DNA from: an uncultured Parvularculaceae bacterium
GTDB taxonomy: Bacteria > Pseudomonadota > Alphaproteobacteria > Caulobacterales > Parvularculaceae
Assembly: GCA_947259815.1 (NCBI GenBank)
Contig: CAMYNO010000003.1
Coordinates: 1 to 5,904 of the forward strand
Reading direction: 5' to 3'
Length of the DNA stretch: 5,904 bases
The position numbers and the translations under genes were made by a program. This document shows, in pieces, positions 1 to 4,499 of this stretch. The notes under the pieces were generated by a model. The model ran no database searches. It saw only the letters and a program-made list of their open reading frames with translations, and was not told the origin of the DNA. Numbering within the stretch: the stretch's first letter is position 1; each line of letters starts with the position of its first letter.

Positions 1-177
1 CTCCAGCAGAAAATCCGGAATCGTCACGCCGGGCGCCCGCGTCAGAAATTCAATGTAAAAATGATGCTCGCCGGGGGCATCCCCGACATCGGCGACGAGA
101 GACAGGACGTCGCGCATCAAATAGCGCAGCGCCTGCTGCGTCATGAAATCATAATCGAGTTCGACGTCTTCGTTCAC
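1..177 (-). CDS. sspB: SspB, ClpXP adaptor for ssrA-tagged proteins (5' part only)
   Basis: This is the first 59 codons of a minus-strand gene that leaves the window at base 1. The protein begins (M)NEDVELDYDFMTQQALRYL and contains EHHFYIEF, a run with Arg-Ala-Pro-Gly-Val, and IPDFLLE. This layout (N-terminal helix, then a His-rich beta strand, then a GV-x-IP-x-LL turn) is that of the SspB peptide-binding domain in its alphaproteobacterial form. In the family, SspB is a cytoplasmic dimer that binds the N-terminal part of the ssrA tag and tethers the substrate to ClpX through a C-terminal tail; that tail lies outside the window. The start is a GTG at 177. An AGGGA lies 12 bases upstream, and the same frame is closed by a stop further upstream. 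ATG at codon 12 is possible but would cut into the conserved first helix. The gene follows ssrA on the same strand. The ssrA terminator separates them, and I see no convincing promoter between. Family assignment is by recognition of the motif pattern, without alignment. Confidence 0.87.
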   Translation of the reverse strand, partial: MNEDVELDYDFMTQQALRYLMRDVLSLVADVGDAPGEHHFYIEFLTRAPGVTIPDFLLE

Positions 178-272
178 GGCCGTGCACCATCCCTGTCCGG
201 GTTAAGCCCGCTTATTTAGCGCCGCCGCGCGGCAAACGCCACAGCTAGCGCAATCAACAGATGCTTAAGGAG

Positions 273-306
273 AAAAAAATCCCGGCTTCTGTTGCCAGGC
301 GCCGGG
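273..306 (-). terminator. Rho-independent terminator of ssrA
   Basis: On the minus strand CCCGGC (306-301) can pair with GCCGGG (286-281) across a 14-base loop, followed by A and seven T residues (279-273). The stem is all G-C and the T run is long, a standard intrinsic terminator placed just after the tmRNA coding piece. It separates ssrA transcription from sspB, at least in part. Confidence 0.8.
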
Positions 307-492
307 GGGCCCCGCCTAGGCCTTGGATGGGGCCTAGGACTTCAAATTGCGAGTACGTCGCACTGCGTTACGCAGCGAGAGCGAACTCTTCCGAAGAGTT
401 GTCGTTTGCAACTATTCAGTTTTAGCCAAATAACGGAGGCAAACCGGGCAAAAACATCGTCTTTAGACGTCCGTCGATCCTATTTCGGCCCC
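301..492 (-). ncRNA. ssrA: tmRNA coding piece (tag message)
   Basis: This is the downstream part of the permuted gene. It starts at G492 with the acceptor 5' strand and D-loop-like GGATCGACGG. It continues through a region with pseudoknot potential (CGG/CCG and GCC/GGC between about 445 and 425), then the resume alanine codon at 409-407 and the tag frame. After the tag come a seven-pair stem CGCTGCG/CGCAGTG with the TAA stop in its loop, and a perfect eight-pair hairpin CCTAGGCC/GGCCTAGG (338-331 with 322-315) near the 3' end. The exact mature 3' end is not visible and probably lies between that hairpin and the terminator stem. Confidence 0.8.
368..409 (-). other. tmRNA tag reading frame (ANDNSSEEFALAA)
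   Basis: Thirteen sense codons from the resume GCA at 409-407 to TAA at 370-368 encode ANDNSSEEFALAA. With the alanine brought by the charged tmRNA the added tag is 14 residues. The Caulobacter tag as I remember it is AANDNFAEEFAVAA, so the AANDN start, the EEF core and the terminal AA are kept. The first half is the part read by alphaproteobacterial SspB and the last residues are read by ClpX. Differences are Ser-Ser in place of Phe-Ala and Leu in place of Val near the end. Confidence 0.95.
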
Positions 493-541
493 GCCGCAGC
501 TTCCGTCATACAACCCTGCCGGGAATTGTCTTCGGAAGTTC
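493..541 (-). other. Internal transcribed spacer of the permuted tmRNA
   Basis: These 49 bases join the CCA end of the acceptor piece to the GGGG 5' end of the coding piece and should be removed during maturation. They can fold back on themselves: CTTCCG (538-533) pairs with CGGAAG (505-500), and an inner CAA/TTG plus CCC/GGG stem is possible around a GGCA turn. Such folding would place the two mature tRNA-like ends next to each other. By analogy with pre-tRNA, RNase P would cut before G492 and a 3' nuclease after the CCA; this is inference. Confidence 0.7.
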
Positions 542-624
542 TGGTGGAGCCGCCGGGTACCGCCCCCGGGTCCGATCCGCTTATTACACGCGTCATTTAT
601 CGCCATAGCCCGCAAGCGGGCGAT
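542..624 (-). ncRNA. ssrA: tmRNA acceptor piece (T-arm and CCA end)
   Basis: This is the upstream part of the permuted gene and would become the alanine-accepting RNA. Its 3' end is exact in sequence: discriminator A at 545 and encoded CCA at 544-542. The T-stem has five G-C pairs around a loop reading GGCGGTA, which does not fit the usual TTCRA T-loop. The 5' end is less certain. A hairpin ATCGCC/GGCGAT (624-619 with 604-599) with an inner CGC-TT-GCG stem sits right after a possible -10 box, so it may be the RNA's first element or a leader that is trimmed off. Confidence 0.8.
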
Positions 625-627
625 CTC

Positions 628-656
628 AATATAGGGATAATGCGTAAATAATTGAA
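628..656 (-). promoter_or_regulatory. Possible promoter of ssrA
   Basis: Reading the minus strand, TATATT (633-628) is a good -10 box and lies a few bases before the first hairpin of the acceptor piece. The hexamer 17 bases upstream, TTCAAT (656-651), matches the -35 consensus at only three positions. A better -35, TTGACA at 687-682, has no recognisable -10 at the right distance. Placement is therefore tentative. Confidence 0.4.
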
Positions 657-670
657 GACCCTGTGCTCCA

Positions 671-700
671 TTGATGGAAACTGTCAAGAATTTGTAATAA
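671..700 (+). promoter_or_regulatory. Weak candidate promoter for the small HTH gene
   Basis: TTGATG (671-676) and TAATAA (695-700) are 18 bases apart and lie upstream of the plus-strand HTH gene. Both match the sigma-70 boxes only partly. The stretch just downstream (703-718) holds several short self-complementary words (ATGCAT, ATTAAT, TGCGCA) that could be an autoregulatory operator, but no clear two-arm palindrome is seen. Confidence 0.25.
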
Positions 701-752
701 CTATGCATTAATTGCGCACCGGCATATGCGGCGGTGAGTCGGCGAGGCGGTT

Positions 753-1004
753 GTGACGATCATGGAACCAGGTGATTTCAGGAAGTGGCGCAAATCGCTC
801 GATCTGTCGCAAAAGGACGCCGCCCATATATTGGGCCTGAAGCGCCGCATGATCCAATATTATGAAAAGGGCGAACGCGATGGGGAAAAAGTTAAAATCC
901 CGCGCTCCGTCCGGCTGGCCTGTTATGCGATCTCAAACGGCGTCGCTGACTATCACGGGCCGCACCGCAAGGTGCAGATGATCGAAAAAGAAGCGGCCGA
1001 GTAA
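753..1004 (+). CDS. Small XRE-type helix-turn-helix protein
   Basis: The product has 83 residues, and residues 6-60 form a helix-turn-helix of the XRE/Cro type. FRKWRKSLDLSQKDAAHILGL is the usual first helices with the Leu-Ser-Gln and Ala-Ala-His-Ile-Leu-Gly-Leu pattern, and the recognition helix region RRMIQYYEKGER follows. After that comes IPRSVRLACYAI, a helix often found at this place in short alphaproteobacterial proteins of this kind. It is likely a DNA-binding regulator of unknown target. The GTG at 753 is preferred because a GAGG (744-747) lies five bases before it; ATG at 762 would drop only three residues and is a real alternative. It is divergent from ssrA and 115 bases upstream of thyA on the same strand. 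The frame continues without interruption for 28 codons after its TAA and encodes a hydrophobic segment (see findings). No link to tmRNA or to thyA can be shown. Confidence 0.85.
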   Translation: MTIMEPGDFRKWRKSLDLSQKDAAHILGLKRRMIQYYEKGERDGEKVKIPRSVRLACYAISNGVADYHGPHRKVQMIEKEAAE

Positions 1005-1080
1005 TCGGCGGAACGCGCCTCTATTACCGATCCGGCGCGAAAATGGGTCAAACTGGCCCTCGCCGCCATGATCGCGGCCT

Positions 1081-1089
1081 TGCTAAAAT
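1081..1089 (+). promoter_or_regulatory. Possible extended -10 promoter for the thyA operon
   Basis: TGCTAAAAT fits the extended -10 pattern TG-N-TATAAT with one mismatch in the core box. No -35 hexamer is recognisable 16-18 bases upstream, as is common for extended -10 promoters. The start of transcription would fall about 25 bases before the thyA ATG. This is motif evidence only. Confidence 0.4.
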
Positions 1090-1119
1090 AGCGCCGATCA
1101 AAACGATTCGGCGAAGGTA

Positions 1120-1914
1120 ATGAAGCAGTATCTCGAACTTTTAGCGCGCGTTCTGCATGAAGGCGACGCACGCCTTGACCGCACCGGCGTCGGCACCCGC
1201 GCCGTATTCGGCCACCAGATGCGTTTCGATCTCGCCGATGGCTTCCCGCTGCTGACAACGAAGAAACTGCATACGAAATCCATCGTACACGAACTGGTCT
1301 GGTTTCTCGCCGGCGACACCAACATCGCTTACCTGAAGGAAAACGGCGTTACGATCTGGGACGAGTGGGCCGACGAAAAAGGCGACCTCGGACCCGTATA
1401 CGGGAAACAGTGGCGATCATGGGCGGCGCCCGATGGGCGCGCAATTGATCAGATTGCCTGGGTCGTCGATGAAATCGCAAGCAATCCCTCGTCGCGCCGG
1501 CTGGTGGTGAGCGCATGGAACCCGGCTGAGCTGGACCAGATGGCGTTGGCGCCTTGCCATTGCCTGTTCCAGTTTTTCGTCGCGGACGGGCGGCTTTCCT
1601 GCCAGCTCTATCAACGCTCCGCCGACGTCTTCCTCGGCGTTCCTTTCAATATCGCGTCCTATGCGTTGCTGACCGCGATGATGGCGCAGGTCTGCGGCCT
1701 TGCGGCAGGCGAATTTGTGCATACGCTTGGTGATGCGCATCTTTATTCGAACCATGTGGAGCAGGCTGAAAAACAGCTCGGCCGGACGCCGGGTCCGCTG
1801 CCGCGCCTTGCGCTGAATCCTGACATACACTCGATCTTCGACTTTCGTTTCGACGATATCCGCTTTGACGCTTATGAAGCGCAGGCGACGATCAAGGCGC
1901 CGATAGCGGTATGA
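1120..1914 (+). CDS. thyA: Thymidylate synthase
   Basis: The cytoplasmic enzyme methylates dUMP to dTMP using 5,10-methylene-tetrahydrofolate, which it turns into dihydrofolate. The protein is 264 residues, the same as E. coli ThyA, and key residues fall at the same numbers. These are Arg21 in RTGVGT, Glu58 and Trp80, Arg126-Arg127 (phosphate binding from the other subunit), and the nucleophile Cys146 in [10 protein letters not shown]. Arg166, Asp169 and Asn177 lie in [13 protein letters not shown], and His207 and Tyr209 in GDAHLYSNH. Nothing essential is missing, so it should be active. The start MKQYLELL is the family's usual start; GAAGG (1113-1117) precedes it with a very short gap of two bases. 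It is the first gene of an apparent operon with the acetyltransferase and folA, and its TGA overlaps the next ATG (ATGA). Confidence 0.98.
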   Translation: MKQYLELLARVLHEGDARLDRTGVGTRAVFGHQMRFDLADGFPLLTTKKLHTKSIVHELVWFLAGDTNIAYLKENGVTIWDEWADEKGDLGPVYGKQWRSWAAPDGRAIDQIAWVVDEIASNPSSRRLVVSAWNPAELDQMALAPCHCLFQFFVADGRLSCQLYQRSADVFLGVPFNIASYALLTAMMAQVCGLAAGEFVHTLGDAHLYSNHVEQAEKQLGRTPGPLPRLALNPDIHSIFDFRFDDIRFDAYEAQATIKAPIAV

Positions 1915-2405
1915 GTTTTCGCATTCGAGACGCTGCGCCGGGCGATGAGGCAATCATTCTCGGTTTTATTCGCGACCTTGCCGACTACGAAAAGCTGTCC
2001 CATGAGGTTGTTGCGACCGAGGCGGATATTTCAAAGACGCTGTTTGCGCAAAGCCCGAAAGTCTTTGCCCTGATCGCTGAGGACGATGCCGGCCCGTTCG
2101 GATTCGCCTTGTATTTTTACAGCTATTCGACATTTCTCGGCCGGCACGGAATATATCTTGAAGACCTCTATGTGCGCGAGCCCCGGCGTGGCGGCGGAGC
2201 GGGAAAGGCGTTGCTTGCACGCCTTGCGCAGATCGCCACGGAAAACAATTGCGGGCGCGTCGAGTGGTCGGTGCTCGACTGGAATGCGCCGTCGATTGCT
2301 TTTTACAAATCGCTGGGCGCGGAGGCCATGGACGGCTGGACCGTATACAGACTATCCGGCGAGGCTCTGTCGAGCCTTGCAGGCGGGAGCGAGCCGCGCC
2401 GATGA
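1911..2405 (+). CDS. GNAT N-acetyltransferase, SSAT/thialysine acetyltransferase-like
   Basis: A 164-residue single-domain GNAT enzyme, expected to move acetyl from acetyl-CoA to an amine. The acetyl-CoA loop is PRRGGGAG (91-98), preceded by the strand YLEDLYV (82-88). The run [20 protein letters not shown] and the later [21 protein letters not shown] (117-137) closely follow the spermidine/spermine and thialysine N-acetyltransferase family. Tyr132 in FYKSLGA is at the place of that family's general acid. The substrate could be a polyamine, thialysine or another small amine; the sequence alone does not decide. Translation is probably coupled at both ends: the start overlaps the thyA stop and the stop overlaps the folA start, each as ATGA. 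No strong ribosome site precedes it, which fits coupling. Why it sits between two thymidylate-cycle genes is unclear. Confidence 0.9.
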   Translation: MSFRIRDAAPGDEAIILGFIRDLADYEKLSHEVVATEADISKTLFAQSPKVFALIAEDDAGPFGFALYFYSYSTFLGRHGIYLEDLYVREPRRGGGAGKALLARLAQIATENNCGRVEWSVLDWNAPSIAFYKSLGAEAMDGWTVYRLSGEALSSLAGGSEPRR

Positions 2406-2905
2406 AAATAGCTTTGGTTGTGGCGGTTGCGAAGAACGGCGTTATTGGCGGCGAGGGCGCTCTCCCCTGGCGCATTCGCGACGATCTGAAATGGTTTAAG
2501 GAAAACACCATCGGCAAGCCATTGCTCATGGGGCGCAAGACCTTCGATTCCATCGGTAAGGCGCTGCCCGGCCGCGATAACATTGTGCTGACGCGCGATC
2601 CCGCATTCGCGCCGGCGCGGAGCTATATTGCGCGGTCGTTGCGCGGCGCCTTTGCACTGGCTGACGCTTGCGCGCGCGAGCGCGGCGCCGATGAGATCTG
2701 TGTTATCGGGGGCGGCGATATTTACAGGCAAACGATTGGTCTCGCCGACCGCATCTATCTGACCCGTGTTGACGCAGAGCCACCCGGAGACGCCCATTTC
2801 CCCGAACTGGACCGAAATCGGTGGCGCGAAACTCATGCGGGCGGATGCGCGCAATCGCCGGAAAATGACCACGCTTGCGAATTTTTCATACTTGAGAGAG
2901 CGTGA
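2402..2905 (+). CDS. folA: Dihydrofolate reductase
   Basis: The enzyme reduces dihydrofolate to tetrahydrofolate with NADPH in the cytoplasm, recycling the dihydrofolate made by ThyA upstream. The protein has 167 residues, a little longer than E. coli FolA (159). It begins [16 protein letters not shown] and has LPW (21-23) and the catalytic acid Asp28 in RDDLKWFK, with Phe32. The cofactor motif GRKTFDSIG (44-52), Arg58 (folate carboxylate) in PGRDNIVLTR, and VIGGGDIY (101-108) with Tyr108 follow. The C-terminal FFILER is also typical. In GDAHFP (129-134), Ala131 stands where E. coli has Thr113. ATG 2402 is chosen because it gives the family's exact N-terminus and an ATGA overlap with the preceding gene. 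GGGAG lies 12 bases upstream, so initiation may rely on coupling. The frame is open further upstream, but that part is unlike DHFR. Confidence 0.97.
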   Translation: MKIALVVAVAKNGVIGGEGALPWRIRDDLKWFKENTIGKPLLMGRKTFDSIGKALPGRDNIVLTRDPAFAPARSYIARSLRGAFALADACARERGADEICVIGGGDIYRQTIGLADRIYLTRVDAEPPGDAHFPELDRNRWRETHAGGCAQSPENDHACEFFILERA

Positions 2906-2929
2906 AACTGGCCTTGAATCTCGCTAAAT

Positions 2930-2960
2930 TTGAAGTATTGCGGCAACTATCCGGTATATT
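2930..2960 (+). promoter_or_regulatory. Weak candidate promoter for the exported protein gene
   Basis: TTGAAG (2930-2935) and TATATT (2955-2960) are 19 bases apart, slightly longer than ideal. A second -10-like box, TATAGT (2969-2974), has no matching -35. The 157-base gap after folA and a strong separate ribosome site make independent transcription plausible. Confidence 0.3.
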
Positions 2961-3050
2961 GGCGCCTTTATAGTCACAACCGGGGTGCGAATCGCAGCTA
3001 ATGAACCGGAATTATGCTGCGCTTCATGTGTTTTACGGGCGATGGACGGT

Positions 3051-3059
3051 AAGGAGGGG
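3051..3059 (+). promoter_or_regulatory. Strong ribosome binding site deciding the start at 3063
   Basis: AAGGAGGGG is the best Shine-Dalgarno sequence in the window. Its GGAGG core (3053-3057) ends five bases before ATG 3063. The same frame is open from GTG 2985 and has an ATG at 3042, but only the 3063 start puts a signal peptide at the N-terminus. Confidence 0.85.
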
Positions 3060-3062
3060 ATC

Positions 3063-4499
3063 ATGCGAATTCCTTGTTCGACGATTTTGACTAGCGTTCT
3101 TGCCGGCCTTGCGATGACGGCGCCCGCGGCGGCGCAGGCATTTAATTTTTCCTGCGTCAAAGGCAATGACAAGCGCAGCATCGAGATCGTCTCCCCCGGC
3201 GAAGTCGGCGCGGCGTGCGACGTTCGCTATGCCCAGGGCGGGGTTACGAGGACGCCTTACCACGCAAACAACACGCGCTCATTCTGCACCGAGAAGGCGC
3301 AGGAGATTGTTGCTACGCTGATTACCTCCGGGTTTGCATGCGGTGAAGTCGGCGGACCACTGACGGCTGAGGCGCGTCCTGCGGATGATCTTCGCGATGC
3401 GCAGGCAGAGTCCGAACCGCAAACCGAAACCCTGTCGCAACCGGCGCTTGAGCCCTTGCCGGCTCCGGAGCCGGCGCCAGAGACAGTATCGCTGCCAGAG
3501 GCGGCCGCGCCGTCGCAAAAGGAACCTGCCTCGCCATTGCCTCCGGTCGAGACCGTAACGACGCCAGCGGACAACAGCGCGGTGACAGTTCCGCCGGCCC
3601 CAACGCCGGCGCCTGAACCGGACTCGCTTCTCGGCGCCGCGCCGATAGAGGAGCCTTACTCACCGGCGGGCGCGTCGTCAGACTTGCAGGCGCCAGCCAT
3701 CGGCGCTGTTGTCGAGCCGCTGGAGCCGATCATTACCGATGACGAGATTATCAACGCCGCGCCGTCGGCGCCGATTGACGCCGCGGCAACAACACCCGCT
3801 TTCGAAGAAACGCCGATGCTGGACGAGCCGGAGGCGACGACCGTGGCGACCCGCGGTCCGGCGACGCTTGCGGGCGGCGGGCTTGAAGATTTGACCCGAT
3901 CGGCCGAGCCGATCGTTGCCGGACGCATTGTCGGCGCCACGCCGGACGCCAATGCGCGTCCATTGCCGCATACCACTCAATCTCTTGCGGGGGCGGCGCC
4001 GTCCGAACCGCGCCCGGCTATCAGTGTGCAATCAATTTCGGCAACCGATGAGGCGCCCGCACCCGCATCCGCGCCCGCGACGGCGCCGATAAAGACGGAG
4101 CGCCTGTCTCGCTTGCGCCAGCCTGAGGATGTCATTGTCGCAACGCTTAACGCACAGGCGGCGGCATGGAACGAAGGCAACCTGCCGGCGTTCATGGAGA
4201 TCTACTGGAAAGACGACGATCTGAAATTCGTTTCGGGAACGGCGGTGACGCGCGGCTGGTCGTCGACCATGAAACGCTACCGTGAGCGCTATGCTGACGA
4301 GGGCGGTCTTGGCCAGTTATCTTTCGAAAAGGCCGATGTGAATATGATTACCGACGACGTTGCGGTGGTGACGGGCCGGTTCAATCACGTCAAGAATGAA
4401 GACGCGTCGAGCGGTGTCTTCACGCTTGTCATGAAACGCATTGGCGGCGTCTGGCGCATCGTTCACGATCATACCGCAAACGATCCTGCTAACGGTTGA
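3063..4499 (+). CDS. Exported protein: four-Cys domain, Pro/Ala-rich linker, NTF2-like (DUF4440/SnoaL-like) C-terminal domain
   Basis: The product has 478 residues and no known function that I can name. Residues 1-26 are a signal peptide (MRIPCSTIL, hydrophobic core, then APAAAQA with cleavage likely before Phe27), so it should reach the periplasm. Residues 27-95 form a small domain with four cysteines (31, 52, 75, 93) that could make two disulfides. The pieces CDVRYAQGG and FCTEKAQEIVATL resemble an uncharacterised alphaproteobacterial domain. Residues about 100-350 are low-complexity linker rich in Pro, Ala, Glu and Thr (for example PLPAPEPAPE). Residues 353-473 look like a complete NTF2-like fold: VIVATLNAQAAAWNEGNLPAFMEIYW, then FVSGTAVTRGW, and finally VMKRIGGVWRIVHDHT. 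Such domains bind or convert small molecules, but many are uncharacterised. It lies between folA and the convergent mrp gene and overlaps the end of mrp by 11 bases. It has its own strong ribosome site. The fold call is by pattern only. Confidence 0.85.
   Translation: MRIPCSTILTSVLAGLAMTAPAAAQAFNFSCVKGNDKRSIEIVSPGEVGAACDVRYAQGGVTRTPYHANNTRSFCTEKAQEIVATLITSGFACGEVGGPLTAEARPADDLRDAQAESEPQTETLSQPALEPLPAPEPAPETVSLPEAAAPSQKEPASPLPPVETVTTPADNSAVTVPPAPTPAPEPDSLLGAAPIEEPYSPAGASSDLQAPAIGAVVEPLEPIITDDEIINAAPSAPIDAAATTPAFEETPMLDEPEATTVATRGPATLAGGGLEDLTRSAEPIVAGRIVGATPDANARPLPHTTQSLAGAAPSEPRPAISVQSISATDEAPAPASAPATAPIKTERLSRLRQPEDVIVATLNAQAAAWNEGNLPAFMEIYWKDDDLKFVSGTAVTRGWSSTMKRYRERYADEGGLGQLSFEKADVNMITDDVAVVTGRFNHVKNEDASSGVFTLVMKRIGGVWRIVHDHTANDPANG

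Larger units (their letters stand above)
301..624 (-). ncRNA. ssrA: tmRNA, circularly permuted two-piece form
   Basis: On the minus strand the tmRNA halves appear in permuted order: first the acceptor piece (about 624-542) ending in an encoded CCA, then a spacer (541-493), then the coding piece from 492. The acceptor 3' strand CGGCTCC (552-546) pairs over seven positions with GGGGCCG (492-486), including one G-T. Next to it are a T-stem CCGGG/CCCGG (569-565 with 557-553) and a seven-base loop. The coding piece opens GGGGCCGAAATAGGATCGACGG, matching the familiar tmRNA 5' end after splitting, and carries AATAGTTGCAAACGAC before the tag frame, nearly identical to the E. coli resume region. A hairpin with the tag stop codon in its loop follows (P5-like). 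tmRNA is charged with alanine, enters stalled ribosomes with SmpB and EF-Tu, and adds the degradation tag. The permuted form is known from alphaproteobacteria and is cut into two RNAs. The outer ends are estimates: the 5' end from a candidate promoter, the 3' end from the terminator. I did not resolve helix P2 or the pseudoknots fully. Confidence 0.95.

Noticed and set aside
292..651. A 119-codon open frame on the plus strand
   Set aside because: It is exactly antisense to the tmRNA gene, has no protein-family resemblance and no good ribosome site. The openness follows from the structured GC-rich RNA gene.
682..687. Perfect TTGACA (minus strand) as the ssrA -35 box
   Set aside because: No -10-like hexamer occurs 16-18 bases downstream (the bases there are around CACAGGG). 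Kept only as a remark under the alternative promoter.
463..708. An 81-codon open frame on the minus strand over the tmRNA acceptor piece
   Set aside because: It runs through the CCA end, the spacer and the start of the coding piece of ssrA; the RNA gene explains this stretch fully.
1417..1953. A 178-codon minus-strand frame
   Set aside because: It is antisense to thyA, where every catalytic residue is in place on the plus strand; the frame is a shadow.
2249..2401. Longer folA start upstream of 2402
   Set aside because: The extra 51 residues overlap the acetyltransferase, look unlike DHFR, and the ATG at 2402 gives the canonical N-terminus.
2985..3062. Longer start (GTG 2985 or ATG 3042) for the exported protein
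   Set aside because: It would put charged and cysteine-rich residues before the signal peptide, while AAGGAGGGG is placed correctly for ATG 3063.
3400..3660. Repeated CCGGCGCC/GAGCCGG-like words as a possible DNA repeat array
   Set aside because: Spacing is irregular and the words follow Pro-Ala-Glu codons; protein low complexity explains them, not a CRISPR or tandem repeat element.
3257..4031. Several long minus-strand frames rich in Ser, Gly, Arg and Ala
   Set aside because: They mirror the Pro/Ala/Glu-rich linker of the exported protein; the skewed codons of the linker keep the opposite frames open. No ribosome sites or family motifs.
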